Assembly: GCF_037975245.1 (NCBI RefSeq)
Contig: NC_092566.1
Coordinates: 18,385,001-18,449,000 of the forward strand
Length of the DNA stretch: 64,000 nt
Source of the DNA: Apostichopus japonicus
Taxonomy: Eukaryota; Echinodermata; Holothuroidea; Aspidochirotida; Stichopodidae
Direction: 5' to 3'
Each line of letters starts with the position of its first letter. The first letter of the stretch is position 1. Below are positions 1-13,200 of the stretch, one piece after another. The translations under genes and the position numbers were made by a program. A model generated the notes under the pieces. That model had not been told where the DNA came from. It worked only from the letters and a program-made list of their open reading frames with translations, and ran no database searches.

Positions 1-679
1 CCTTATAGGCCTATTGGACATTTCTATGAAGAAAAATTTTTTTAGGGTGGGGGGGGGGGTGCAAAAAGTACTAGAAAAGGAAAAAATTTGCACCAGTTAT
101 GGAGCGGCCCTTTGGTTTCTATCCGTAAATTACACCAAAACCATGCTACCATGTAACATGCGGTTTTCCACAAATCCTTTTTGCGCAGAAAACCAATAAC
201 CGCATTTACTCCACTCCGTGAATCATTCTATCTCCACTCACCACCGTCCTTCGTTGTCATTCGTTGTCTTTCGCGAATGATAATTAACCCTGTACAAAGT
301 CAATTGTCATTTGGTCATTCGCTGTCATTCGTTTTAGTTTGTCCCGCCAACTGGTTTAACTGAGCCCATAAATGCATTTTGTAATATTTGTCTAACATGT
401 TTTGCCCACCTATGTCATATTAGGAAGGCCGTTTGACTGGGTATCCCGCCCTCCTGCCCCCCCCCCCACCCGCTGGTGGCGCCACTGCAGTGGGGCAAGT
501 GAGAATAAGGGTTGATGGGAATGAAGCACCATTCTACCGATGACAAATATTTTATATGTTAGTCAGATCCCTATTTATGATTTGAATATGCGTATATGTT
601 CATAATCAACTCTACCGATTTACATAAATTACGTTCCTTTATGCTAATCATGTTATAATTGTCTTATGTCTACTTTCAG
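1..679. other. Non-coding flank or intron of the ODC-like gene
   Basis: No coding exon is recognisable. The stretch holds short G and C homopolymer runs (about 48-59 and 458-468) and a GC-rich patch near 440-500 that resembles a decayed end of the hAT-like repeats seen elsewhere in the window. The first coding exon of the ODC-like gene, which should carry about 35-40 residues, was not found here and probably lies outside the window or is too diverged to see. Confidence 0.5.
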
Positions 680-1482
680 AGTTCTAAGGATGCGTTTTAT
701 GTGATGGATTTGGGATACCTTGTTAGAACGGTCGATGAGTGGAAACAGCTGTTACCCGGAGTCCATCCATGTTATGCCGTCAAAGCAAACGGGGACCCTG
801 CTTTACTTAACCTCATGTCAAAAATGAACTTCGGTTTTGATTGCGCGAGCAAGGTTAGTAAGAAAAACCATGATTGGACAATATCGTATTGACGTATATA
901 TTGCATGAATATTCAGCACATTTTCCTGCACGTTTGTTTTTCTTTGTCATTTTTCAAGGCACGGGCCGTCATCAATTATGGGGGGCAGGGGGACACGCTC
1001 CCCGCTTTCTGAAAGGTGAGGGATACAATATCAAATCCCCCCCCCCCCCACCTCAGGTTTAGTGACTGATTCGCGCAGGCGCTGGGCCTATCAGGCTCAT
1101 ACAGACTTGTACATCTCATAAAAGGAGCTCAAACATTATGCCATGTGATTGGTAGTTACTAATGTTTTCTTATCATTCTGCTCAACCCCCGATGAAGAAT
1201 ATAATTGCTTTAAAATAAGAATTACGGATTTCATTTATAGCGTATATTGAACTTATGAGGAACCGCGCCCATTCACCGCTGAGGCTATGTGCTAAGCCAG
1301 CAGATAATAACAGCCCGCAGCATTCTCTAATGTACTTTCCAGTATATTAGTTTTAATATTTTAGAGTATATTGAGTTATCACGTACAAGCAATACTTATA
1401 TTTTGCATTCAGATTGGTTAGCAATGCCACTCATGATAGTTTTGAAGTGTTTGTGAGATAATTATATATTTCATACAAGTTT

Positions 1483-1525
<43 letters not shown>

Positions 1526-4500
1526 GCTAGGTCTGTGAGCTAAGCTGCTAGTCATGTTGTTGTCATAACCAAGTTTAGTAGTTATGTTCACAATTGTGAT
1601 TAAGTTAACTGATGCCAAGTACAGGACCGTAGCCTGCCGTGGAGGGGGGAGGGGAGGGGATAACTGTCCCCGTGAGATTTTCACTTCCTTAGCAAACTGA
1701 TCCTTTCATTTTATCTGATTACATTAGTTAGTAGTGTGCAGTCTCAAGATTCTAGGCACGTATTTGCAGAAATGGCGTTCAAAAAGAACATTAGGTTTAT
1801 TTTAATCGTTCATCACAAAATTGTCATGGTAGTCCCTTTTGGGAAATGGCCTCGTTGAAGCCGACCCACACGATGCATTCTGAAGGATATTTAAGCTGTA
1901 AAGTAGGTTTTAAACGCAATGTTGTCCTATTAATTAGTTTAGACTTTTTGTAAAGTTGAAAGGGGAGTCTAGACTCCCGCACCAGTGCCCCCCCCACAGC
2001 GCCCCCCACCTCCACTCCTTGTTCAGCATTTAACCTTCGTTAACAAGTGTTTACTTCTTTTGTTATTTTTTGGCAAACACAGGATGAAATTCAACAAATG
2101 TTAGAGCTTGGAGTAAACCCGTCTCGGATTGTTTACTCACATCCTCGCAAGCAGCCGTCTAATCTTAGGTACGCGTCATCAGTCGGAGTGGATCTTACTG
2201 TGTTTGATGACGAAGACGAACTCCATAAGATAAAGGAAATCGCACCGAATATGAAGTACGTGCTTGCTTACATCAACTTACATCAACTTACATCAACTTG
2301 CATCAACTTACATCAAGTTAATTCTTTAATATCAATACCAATATATATATGTGGATGCATTAATTTGCCAATTTTTAACTGCCCCGATTTCCATACCTAA
2401 AATGAAGAATTATTGTAGTTCTTTCCATCCCTCATTACCACAAAGGTTGCTGTTACGTTTGTCTACAAGAGGTCTTGGAATTCTGACAACAGACGCTTTA
2501 CCGGGAAAATATGGTTGTCCCAAGAAGGACAGCGCCAAACTTTTAGCAATTGCTAAAAAGTTAAACCTTAAAGTGACTGGTGTCAGGTGAGCTAGTCAGA
2601 CATATAGCTAACATGCCAGTCATCAAACAAAAATTCAGAAAATTTCAATTCTTTACTTCATTAGTTGAATTTCTAATTACGTCAAGAAACAAGTTGGATT
2701 TATTTTTAGACAATTTTTCTCTTTTGTATGTGATTGTAACCACTATGAAAAACTGTCTAGACCGAGAAAATATATGAATCGAAATTATTCCTCAATTAAG
2801 CGTTAAGGAACATGCATTTCGTGAGCAAAGAAAATTGAGGCCAATGTTTGTGTATGATCGTTGGCAATTCATAGTTTGAGTGAAAATAGCTAGATTTGGC
2901 TATATTAATGAGCAATCGCAATGAGAGCACTGATTTAACTAATCTGAAGTATTTTCATTTCCCGGCAGCTTCCATATCGGTGTTTCCATAAAAACTCCCG
3001 ATGTATATAGCCGCATTCTGAAACAGGCTAAACTTGTTTTCTCAGAGGCACGTGACCTTGGCTTTGAAATGAAAGTCCTTGATATTGGTGGAGGCTTTCC
3101 TGCTGCAACTACGACTAATTTCTGCTCCTTGGGATTCGACAAAGTTAGTTTTGGCAATTAGTCAGAGTACTGATAAGTATGCGTAGTTGTTTGGTTCAGT
3201 ACGGGACCGAGTGAAACATCTAACACCTAAATATAAACATACGGTCGAGAAATATTTTCTTACAGGTAATATTATTCAAGCGTGAGCGAATGAAGTCAAC
3301 GTACCTACATGAAGTGGTCAGTGCATCTCCCATTACATCCTGTTTCTCGGGCGGTGTCGTAGCCATAGGGTGGGTTGGGAAGGGTGGGGTGATGGGGGGT
3401 GGTTGGTGAACATATGACCATTTATGTCCTAGACGTTTGTCTGTGAAAGAATATGACATTGTTTGGCTCACAAATTACCACATTTTTTCTTCACTGTTTT
3501 TTTTTTATCGATATCTTCAGATCGTGGAACGCATGCGTACCACTATGCTTCCCCGAGCTTAACAGAGAAATACAAACATAATAGGCCTATGTACACTTCC
3601 AAATATTCATATCTTCAAGTCATGAATAATTTACATATTTATGTATATGATTATGTGACGTGCATAAAGCTCATGAATAATTTCGTTTCGTTTCAGGTTG
3701 CCGGAGCCATTGCTAAGAGTCTCAAAGAAGAGTTTGGTGATGACAATAATGTATTAGTATTCGCGGAACCAGGAACTCATTTTTCGATGCCGTCAGCCGC
3801 TTTGGTTGTCAACATTATTGGTAAACGAACCAGGAACCAGGAAGATTCGGAACCGACAGAATCACCGAATAAAGACGAACCTGAAATCGAGTATTTCATT
3901 AACGATGGGAAGTTTCAATCATTTGTGATGTACGTTATGCTGCCATATGTACAACCTGTCGTCAAGGTAAATTCTTTTACAAAACACTTGTGTGCACCGG
4001 AAGTGATGTTAGGTTAAAGAATCATCGGTTCCGGTATCTTCTCTACACTGAGCTATAGAGTACCAATGTTGTCCTTGTGGTGATTAGTATATGCAATGTA
4101 GTAAGGAATGAATCTATAGGTAACTTATAATTATAAAATTCTCATAATCGAATAATGGGATGTCCGATAATCGAATAATAGGCCTAAGATGTTTAAAATG
4201 AACTCATCAACCGTGATTTTCTCTTTCACTACCCCCATTTTAGTTGATGAAGACACAAAATGAGAATTTCTGGTTTTATACTTTAACAGCCTGTCGACCA
4301 GAAACACACCGATTCTCCTTTGAAGAGCTGCAGAGTTTGGGGTCAGACACTTGCCAGAGAAGATCTTGTCGTAGAGAATGGTGAACTTCCTGAAATGAGT
4401 GTTGGGGAATGGTTGTACTTCACAGGTTAGACCAAAAAGCCGACGTCTCGCCCCCTATAATATTCCTTTGGCCCTCTGAGTCTCACGCTATAGGATGTGG

Positions 4501-5370
4501 ATTTGATCTGGGGCTTGTTTTATTTCGACGTACATACAACCCCCTCCCTCCCCCTCCCTCCCCTCACTCCCCCTCCCTACCCTCCCTCCCCTCCCTCCCC
4601 TCCCTCCCCTCCCTCCCCTCCCTCCCCTCCCTCCCCTCCCCCCTCCATCCCCTCCCTCCCTCCATCCCCCTCCCTCCCCTCCACCCCTCCCCTCGACCCC
4701 TCCCCCCACTTTTAAAACGTCTACCCCGAAAGTTTCATTTGGATTCACCATTGTACAACGATTATTTTGGGTTTATTCGGGACACTGTATGGACTCAACT
4801 TTGCAATCTTATATTCCATTCGAATGAGTTTTCAGCCTGTCCAGACTAAGTGCGCGTTCTGTCCGGTTATAGTTTTAACTTCATTTTCATTTTTTTTATG
4901 ACCGAATATTGTTTCCCTTGTCCAGATATGGGTGCGTACTCTGCTGTTTTAGGGTCCAATTTCAACGGATTCCCATTGCCAACTGTTCACCATTATATCT
5001 CTGAATCTATGAAGTAAGTCATATTCAAGTCAGTCTTACAATATATCAACTAATTTACAATCAAAATTAATTTCACAGTTTTTACCATATCATGCCTCCA
5101 TATTTAAATTTCCCATCGTATTTTCATCCATATTTTGCAATTTAAATTTGAAATAATTACGTAATAATGACAACAAATGTATCTGGTACTAAAAAAGAGG
5201 GTCAATGAGGGCCTAACTTGACTGTCCAATACTGTCATTCTCAAAAGTTGTAATCTCAATAAATTTCTCACAACTCTACATATATTTTTCTTTTTGTCTC
5301 TTTCCCTAGGAAACGATTAGACGAACTGGTGTCTGGTGGAGCTTTTGGAGAAATCAATTTTTGTGTTTAA
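680..5370 (+). CDS. Ornithine decarboxylase-like protein (probable pseudoenzyme), 5' partial
   Basis: Eight exons join in phase: 680-853, 2083-2255, 2446-2586, 2969-3143, 3697-3966, 4290-4425, 4926-5013, 5310-5370 (stop TAA 5368-5370), giving 405 residues; the N-terminal exon is missing. The product follows the fold-type III ODC/antizyme-inhibitor family: YAVKAN carries the PLP lysine, followed by FDCASK, VSFHIG, LDIGGGFPA, AEPG, LPEMSVGEW and MGAYS. Several active-site positions of mammalian ODC are changed: the WGPTCD loop reads WGQTLA (Cys360 to Leu, Asp361 to Ala), AEPGR is AEPGT (Arg277 to Thr), Ser200 aligns with Val, and Asp332 appears replaced. The protein also stops about 35 residues early compared with mammalian ODC, so the C-terminal PEST degron is absent. 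I infer a non-decarboxylating paralogue, perhaps antizyme-binding; a changed substrate is the alternative. Family call is strong, function is open. Confidence 0.85.
1485..1522. repeat. (AT)n microsatellite in ODC-like intron
   Basis: Pure AT dinucleotide run in the first visible intron. The same intron (854-2082) also holds GC-rich scraps near 955-1070, 1625-1665 and 1960-2015 that look like decayed transposon ends; none shows a complete inverted-repeat pair. Confidence 0.95.
2269..2320. repeat. 10 bp tandem repeat CATCAACTTA x5
   Basis: Five head-to-tail copies of CATCAACTTA with single-base variants begin 13 bases after the splice donor that ends the exon at 2255. The array lies wholly in the intron. 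Confidence 0.9.
4540..4709. repeat. CCCTCC polypyrimidine tract, G-quadruplex-prone on the minus strand
   Basis: About 170 bases made almost only of CCCTCCC/CCCCTCC units lie in the intron between exons 4290-4425 and 4926-5013. The complementary strand is a run of GGGAGGG blocks, the classic make-up of G-quadruplex or triplex-forming DNA. Apparent open frames over it are low-complexity artefacts. Confidence 0.9.
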
Positions 5371-5492
5371 TCTCATGATTAAGACATGAGGGTAATTAGT
5401 GACTATGAATATGCAGTACTGTATATGTAAATTGAAGAAAAAGGACAGAATGAGTTTAAGGTTATTGTTATGTCACGTGATGACACACCTTT

Positions 5493-6760
5493 GACAGTTC
5501 ATCTGATAGTTCATTGTAGCGCTAATTCTTTAGTAGTAGTGAAATGGATAATCAACACATGAAACAGATATCTGTAGATTACAAACGTTACCCCATGTGA
5601 ACCTTTAACGGGTCCACTAATGACTAATTAATTACATTGACTACTTATGATGTTCACTTGTGATCCCAAGATAAACACGCGCATTCATCTTACAATGTTA
5701 TGGAGTATCGTAAACGCGCGATGAGTTAACATACACTGATTCTGTTTTACATGGAGTCGGTTAGTAGGTAACTATAGACATGATTAGCTACTTTTAATTT
5801 CACTCCGGTATAATTGAATACTCCCTGAGTATTTTAAAAGCCTTCTTTCTTCGTCTTCTTCTTCTTTTCATTCATTTCTCTTTCTTTTGCATTCCAAACG
5901 CTATACGTTAAATATGGCTGATGAACGTCTCTTTAACATAGTTTGACTGAAGACAGTACGAGGTTGTAAAATCTTTTAGGATAGCATAGAGTTAAGGAAT
6001 AATACTATAGGCAACCAAGTTATTGTCAGCCAATACTCTGTATCGGTCCAGTGTGGCATCTTTGTCATACATTAGGCGTAACGGTGATGAAAGAACAAAC
6101 GTTATACCAACTTACTATAGATGGGTTTACCAATGGACCAAGTACCAAAGAAGCAGCAGTAATAAAGAATGTAATTCACGCAATGTGGTATCCCACAAAT
6201 AATATGTATTTGATGAAGTTTCTAATTTTCTGTCAAAATTTATATATGTATGCATACAGCTCATACATGCAGCTATGTATACATAGGCTACATACATATG
6301 TATACATATTGTTTACATATGTTTATATGTACGTGTGTATACATATATGTATATGTATACATTATGTATGCATACATCTATACATACAGCTATGTATACA
6401 TACGGTACGCTAGCACGAATCTCTTGTATACCAGTCTAAATGCGATATCCTACCCGTGAGTAATAACAAAGTGCAGACAGACACCATGCATGAATGGTTC
6501 CTAACCTCAGCCGAGATATTACAGTCTGCTAATGATTAACCTTTCCATCACTTGTTGACGAAAGCGACTTACACAGAGAGTTACCTATATATATGTAAAT
6601 TAGGATATAGACAAATCGGAGAAAAACATCGTTGTTAGATTGGGGTAAATGTTGCCATATGAGTTCAAAAGTAACTGATATTATCGAAATATGTAGTGTA
6701 CGGCATATATATTTGCACAGGCAATTTGTATTATTCTCTTTACAATAATAGTAATAATAT
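5493..6760 (+). repeat. Direct duplication, copy 1
   Basis: This 1.27 kb stretch recurs in the same orientation at 7008-8403. In the first 160 bases I count about six substitutions, so the copies are roughly 96% alike there. Both begin with GACAGTTCAT and end at a trinucleotide microsatellite after TTTACAATAATAG. The TACA-rich patch at 6240-6405 is short here and expanded in copy 2. No coding capacity is recognised; the apparent frames are TACA-repeat artefacts. Confidence 0.9.
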
Positions 6761-6803
6761 ATATATATATATATATATATGAATATATATATATATATAT
6801 ATA

Positions 6804-6850
<47 letters not shown>

Positions 6851-6883
6851 ATTTATATATATATATATATATATATATAGATA

Positions 6884-6928
<45 letters not shown>

Positions 6929-6960
6929 AATATATATATAAATATATATATATATTTATA

Positions 6961-7000
<40 letters not shown>
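6757..7000. repeat. AT-rich lake with (TA)n and TTTATATA blocks
   Basis: About 245 bases of almost pure A/T separate the two direct copies. The mix of TATA and TTTA units is locally self-complementary and likely to form cruciforms or slip during replication. Confidence 0.95.
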
Positions 7001-7002
<2 letters not shown>

Positions 7003-7007
7003 CCTAT

Positions 7008-7885
7008 GACAGTTCATTTGATAGTTCATTGTAACGCTAATTCTTTAGTATTAGTGAAATGGATAATCAACACATGAAACAGATATCTGTAGATTACAAA
7101 CGTTACCCCGTGCGAACCTTTAACGGGTCCACTAATGACTAATTAATTATATTGACTACTTATGATGTTCACTTGTGATCCCAAGATAAACACGCGCATT
7201 CATCTTACAATGTTATGGAGTATCGTAAACGCGCGATGAGTTAACATACACTGATTCTGTTTTACATGGAGTCGGTTAGTAGGTAACTATAGACATGATT
7301 AGCTACTTTTTATTTCACTCAGGTATAATTGAATACTCCCTGAGTATTTTAAAAGCCTTCTTTCTTCTTCTTCGTCTTCTTTTCATTCATTTCTCTTTCT
7401 TTGCATTCCAAACGCTATACGTTAAATATGGCTGATGAACGTCTCTTTAATAATGTTTGACTGAAGACAGTACGAGGTTGTAAAATCTTTTAGGATAGCA
7501 TATAGAGTTAAGGAATAATACTATAATTAAACAACCAACTTATTGTCAGCCAATACTCTGTATCGGTCCAGTGTGGCATCTTTGTCATACATTAGGCTTA
7601 TGACGTGATGAAAGACCCAACGTTATACCAAATACCAGATGGGTTTACCAATGGACCACGTACCAAAAAAGCAGCAGTAATAAAGAATGTAATTCATGTA
7701 TCCCACAAATAATAGGTATTTTGATGAAGTTTTAATTTTCTGTCAAAATTTATATATGTATGCATACAGCTCATACATGCAGCTATGTATACATACATAC
7801 ACCCATACATACATACATACATACATACATACATACATACATACATACATACATACATACATACATACATACATACATACATACA

Positions 7886-7921
<36 letters not shown>

Positions 7922-8403
7922 TATATACATATTGTTTACATATGTTTATATGTACGTGTGTATACATATATGTATATGTATACATTATGTATGCATACAT
8001 CTATGTATACATACAGCTATGTATACATACGGTACGCTAGCACGAATCTCTTGTATACCAGTCTAAATGCGATATCCTACCCGTGAGTAATAACAAAGTG
8101 CAGACAGACACCATGCATGAATGGTTCCTAATCTCAGCCGAGATATTACAGTCTGCTAATGATTAACCTTCCATCACTTGTTGACGAAAAGGACTTACAC
8201 AGAGTGTACTATATATATGTAAATTAGGATATAGACAAATCGGAGAAAAACATCGTTGTTAGATTGGGGTAAATGTTGCCATATGAGTTCAAAAGTAACT
8301 GATATTATCGAAATATTTAGTGTACGGAATATATATTTGCACAGCCATGTTGTATAACTCTCTTTACAATAATAGTAGTAGTAGTAGTAGTAATAATAAT
8401 AAT
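7008..8403 (+). repeat. Direct duplication, copy 2
   Basis: Second copy of 5493-6760, longer mainly because of the (CATA)n run at 7789-7915. It ends at GTA/ATA trinucleotide repeats that abut the 3' end of a minus-strand LINE remnant. No gene is seen. Confidence 0.9.
7789..7915. repeat. (CATA)n microsatellite
   Basis: About 30 tandem CATA tetranucleotides inside copy 2 of the duplication. The corresponding site in copy 1 (6285-6360) has only a few irregular units, so the expansion followed the duplication. Confidence 0.95.
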
Positions 8404-8699
8404 TTTTTTTCCACCTCCATTTATTCAGCATATTTTCCTTTTAAACAATATAGCATATACATATTGTTATAATTATAATCACCTTTTACAATTCTTGCAT
8501 AGAACATGTTTTTATGAAATTTCAAGAACGGAACAACTCTGGGCATTCAGGAAATGCATGTTGTAATTGAATATAACTTACTTTATCTTTCTTACACTTA
8601 CTTGTTTTTGAATGAATATAACGTTCAACATCAATTGCAAACTTAAATTTATGGGAAAAATGGCAAATATTAGGTAAGTTCTTATTTTCTCTTACAATC

Positions 8700-9395
8700 A
8701 TAAATATAATACTTCATGTGTAGTATAAGAAAATTATATGGGTGACTATATCCATTTCCGTACCCGAAAAAAAAAATCGTTTTGAAAAGAAAAACTGTTG
8801 CTTTAAAAAACGATTTTCTACTTCTAAAATGAAAGACCCAGTAAAATTACAGTCCCAAAATAGATGCTCGATATTCTCAGTTTCTCTGTTGCAGAAGGAA
8901 CAAACCTCTGTATCATTTATACCCATCAACGCTAAAATTTTATTTGTTGCAATAATACGGTGTAAAAATTTAAACTGAAAGTAATGGAGCTTTGCATCTA
9001 ATACAGTGTAGAATCTTAAAAACACCTGTCCCAGTCTTTTTTGGTCAGATCTTTAAAGGAGCAACTCCACTTCTCTCTTGCAGTCGGAACTTTTGATAAA
9101 CGATGTAAATACGCTTTAAGACATACTCAGAGATAGACCTAGCCCGAATGACATTATGATACATATTAGTATTGTTGTTCATAACATCAGTACTATGAAA
9201 ACCTGACCTTTTCCACCACTGGGGAATTGCACTTATTAAACCCCAATACAAAGTAAAAGGTATATCAGCATTAAAAATCTGTTTGAACCTTACAAAAGTT
9301 AGCGGCTTATTATGCTCATCAAAAAGGTCACTAACATAAAAAACATTTCTATCCAAAAATAATTCTATAATAATAATAACAATAATAATAATAAT
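8700..9395 (-). pseudogene. Non-LTR retrotransposon ORF2 3' remnant (zf-RVT end)
   Basis: The minus strand encodes a LINE C-terminal region in two frames: about 9390-9045, with LYWGLISAIPQWW, and 9025-8714, with LHYFQFKFLHRIIATNKI followed by CSFCNRETENIEHLFWDC. The latter is a C-x2-C...H-x4-C reverse-transcriptase zinc-binding motif (zf-RVT). The join near 9025-9050 needs frame changes and a TGA interrupts it, so the copy is dead. The 5' side is cut off by the TA-rich block starting at 9393; the 3' side runs into trinucleotide repeats near 8376-8403, a common LINE tail. The clade is not resolved; an L1/Tx1-like origin is possible. Confidence 0.75.
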
Positions 9396-9412
9396 ATATA
9401 TATATATATTTA

Positions 9413-9466
<54 letters not shown>

Positions 9467-9625
9467 TCAATATATAAATATATATAGGCCTATAATATAT
9501 ATATATATATATATATATAGGCTATATATATATATATATATATAGGCTATATATATATATATAATTATGTATATTTATATATATATATTTATATTGATAT
9601 ATTTATATATATTTATATATTTAAA
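9393..9625. repeat. TA-rich microsatellite block
   Basis: Long TA runs broken by short TAGGCCTA and TTTATA interruptions. It truncates the LINE remnant on its left. Confidence 0.95.
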
Positions 9626-9739
9626 AATATAAATAATCCTCTACCTATGGAGACCTGAAGCGGATATAACACAAATTACACCAGACATGCAGAATACAGC
9701 CCATTAAATAAAATGTATAAAGACATATTTTGTATTTCC

Positions 9740-10215
9740 GTGTCTTGATATTTCTGTCATGCCTCCTGGCTCTCCTCCTCTGGTTTCCCTCGATACGTTT
9801 TGTGTTGACTCAATGACAAGTGTCATGACCCACCTGCCGCGATTGTCTCCCACAATCTCCATTGACGGAGCCTTACACTGCAGATATATGGCTCTGTCCA
9901 TTTACAGGACAATTCCGCATCTCAGCGCACTCTTAGTACACGTAGCTTTAAACCTAAATGATGGCGCCCTACAAGTCTTGACTCACTGCCAAGTTCTTCA
10001 TTTAGAAGCATCTCACTGCTCTTTTATCATCCTTTCTGAAAACGGGACCTAACCAGCGAAGACGGCTTCTGACGAGCATAGGCTCAATGTTCTCAACGTT
10101 AGTCGTTTCAAGAACTACCCCATTGGTATACGTGCTGAAGTGATCACACTTAATGGAACTGAACCGCACATTTCAGTTCTTTGCAACGACAGGCCTCATC
10201 TTGGTAACAAAAAGT
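9740..10215 (-). pseudogene. Decayed LINE C-terminal fragment
   Basis: On the minus strand, around 10110-10005, the frame reads RSRLRWLGPVFRKDDKRAVR before a stop. This matches the post-RT signature of many LINEs (R-R-L-R-W-L-G-H-V-x-R-M-x-D-x-R-x-P-R). The sequence beyond, down to about 9740, keeps scattered similarity to the following segment but is frame-broken. Identification rests on the one motif. Confidence 0.5.
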
Positions 10216-10240
10216 ACCCTTTTCCCTTTCGTAAGTTAAA

Positions 10241-13200
10241 TGTGCTCTTATGCCATTTCAAAAGTTCTCTTTTGTTTAAACATTAGAATTGCAATTAAAG
10301 AAAAGGGGCACTTTGACGTTCTATTTCTCCACAAACCTGGGAGGGCACGTGCCCCCTGGCCCCACTGCCCCTTCAGTGATTTATATCGTTAGAGGAAAGA
10401 TGCCTTATTCCGAGGTAAACCCTTATATTTGTTCAATTTACCATCATATTCTAATCAGTATGCTGTGTAAAATATAACTGAAACTGTACAAACAAAGGAA
10501 CATTTCCATCAAATTATTTTAAAAGCTAATAAGAACAACTTAACAGCGTGGGCCGTGATATCTTACAGTATGATTGATCATCGCAGCGCGTACGCATCAT
10601 GCTTGTTCGAAAAAAAAAACAATATTACGTAAGGAATAGCTCTGAGCATGCACTGTGCACAGGTCTGCGAACAGCCTCCATGCATGTTCACTGTCACTGA
10701 TGGAACGTTACGGGGCGTGGCAGTGTTACCATGGGAGTCATGTATTTATCATGCAGCATTTGACGTCACAAAATGTATACATCACCCCTCAGAAGTAGCG
10801 TAAAGTATTTACCTAACCCGATATTATCAGCTGGTTCAGTAAAGCAACGCGTATTCGTTCAGGTCGAGCTCCAACACAGCACGACCTTTCCTGGTTGTGT
10901 TGAAAGAAACACGATCCTTATCTTCATGTTCCAAGTAAAGTAAGGTTTTCATATCATTACCCTATAGGGAGGTTGGTACTAATGACCAGTCAAGTTCGCC
11001 ACCCGCCCTTCGCCGCCTGTGGCGATGAAATAAACTGGGTATTAAATGGCGGTAACCTCCAATAGAGTTTGTGGGATTCCCAGACATGACGTCACTCTTA
11101 CAACTAGAAAAAAGCGGTTGCTCAGGCTTATATGTCACATACTTTCTCTTCTACAAAAAAATGGAAATAAAAAAAGTTGAGTAACTATTACCTATTATTA
11201 CCAAAAATAAAAACTATTGTGATTTTTCTTATGCGTGATGTAGGCCTATTATCGCCATTTTTGCACAGGCCATATACGTGGAAAAAGCGACGTAATGGTT
11301 TAACGAATCACAGTCAAATGAAAGAATGGATCAAAGCAAACAAATTTCTGGAATACGTACTCTGCCTACAGTTGACCTTTACGGTAAAATAGTTGAATTA
11401 TTTACTTATTTACTTTCTTCTGATCAGTAGTCCGCACTTGCCTACACAAAATATGTGTCTTTCAATTGTCAGCAGTTAGTATTAAATAGAATATTGGAAG
11501 CATTAAGGGTTCTTTCCATACCAAAAGTTTGCAACGCCTTACCTCTCGACTCATTCCCCTGGGCCGCCATCCGCCGCCCTACCCCACCCCTTCACCTGAC
11601 TTCCCCACCCCTACGTTTGGACATGCAGTAATTTGTCAATTATCAATAGCTACCAGCATTCAATCTTTTCACTATTCTTGAACTATAACATAACAAGACC
11701 AAACCAACGTCTGTCCTAAAGTCACCCTTTAACCAGAACGCATAACATCGAAGTTCCCAACTTTGCCACCTGGTCGGTATATTTTCACCACTGAGCAGTA
11801 CCTGCAATGGTATTTCCTTCGTCATCAGCCACCATGTGCTATTCAGTGGGAGATACAACTTCGAACCGATAAACAATCCTACCCTGTCCTGTAACGTTAT
11901 CTGCATACGTTTGCATTTCTGCCAGTCTGTACACAGCTAGCCAATATCTTTCCCTGGGTCATGCACTGACGAGGTTGCTGCATTGGAAACACGGTGCAAC
12001 ACAGAATGGTCGAGTTTGGTTAGGTGAATTGACTAGGAAGGAAATATTTACCAGTAACGAAACTCGATGAGGAACTAACTGGCGTGGTTTGACTGAAAAT
12101 AAAATACTTTCATTTCTTAGTAGAGCGTCCAACGTACACATGATGAATTGCATGTCTGTTTTCGCAGTGTAACGTAGTACCAGTCAAACATCGACTCCCA
12201 GCAGCAACGACTTTCGTGTTTACGTATCGTCAGCGGGTGCTGGACACAGAATGAATCGGTAAGAACATAAATTGTTTATCAATTGAAGATAAGTATCGCA
12301 GACTTCTCTGTACGACTTCTGCTCATTGCCTTTAGAAGCCCTAGTTGTTATTCTACTGAAAACAGAGAAAAGTTCTGATTCAAAGTATGATTGCACCAGA
12401 GAAACGTTAAGTGCACCATTATGTAAATATTGTGCACCTAGAACTTCGTTGTACAATATACTCCATGTTTTATGTTCAATAATTCAGTGACAAGAGTCCA
12501 TAGGTCAAGGGGTAATATAAGTATAACTGCACGATTTCTGCCATTGGCAAACATAATTACATCTCCATATATATGTAGGCCTAATCATGCAAGGTGTTAT
12601 GAAACATGTGTCCAACAGCTGTTACCATGGGCACCAAGTTTATTCATGTATCGTAGATTGAGATATTGGCTCATTAGCTGAACAAGGATCTTATACTCTT
12701 CGCGCTAATCTAATAATAAGAATTAATAAAATGATTTTATGAAACCTGTGTAAATGGATTACTGTCGAAAACCGCCAAAAATATGACGACAACTGCCATA
12801 TTGAATAAAACAACAGCAATCAGCATAGCTTTTAACACGTAGAATATACAGCGGTAGCCTATAGCATATTGTCTTACAGTAAGTTTGAACTCTGATCTGG
12901 TGATAGTTAGCTGGACTTGTATCACCATACTGGAAATTTATATTGCATTTTCACATCCGAAAGGAAAGCGAACTGGAAACGATTTGAGAAATGATTGAAA
13001 TGAAAGTGAATGCATTCAAATGAAAGTCGATTGACTTCCTGCGGGCCAGCCATACAGCTGCATGATGTAGTAAAGTCATCAGGCTATAGATATACCATGA
13101 TGCTAGTTATTCTAATTATTGCCCCCATACTACACACAGCATCTTTCGCTTTTTTTCATTTATATGAAACATTTTCACTATCGCTGCTATACAGTGGTTA

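Noticed and set aside
955..1070. GC-rich patch resembling a MITE
   Set aside because: No inverted terminal repeat or target duplication could be paired.
4409..4849. Proline-rich open frame
   Set aside because: Arises from the CCCTCC tract inside an intron of the ODC-like gene.
7694..8086. Open frames rich in Tyr-Ile-His-Thr or Met-Tyr-Val-Cys on both strands
   Set aside because: They are translations of the (CATA)n microsatellite; no start context, domain or splice support.
9704..10052. Open frames on both strands taken as a gene
   Set aside because: The minus strand around it carries a broken LINE motif, so the frames are shadows of LINE debris.
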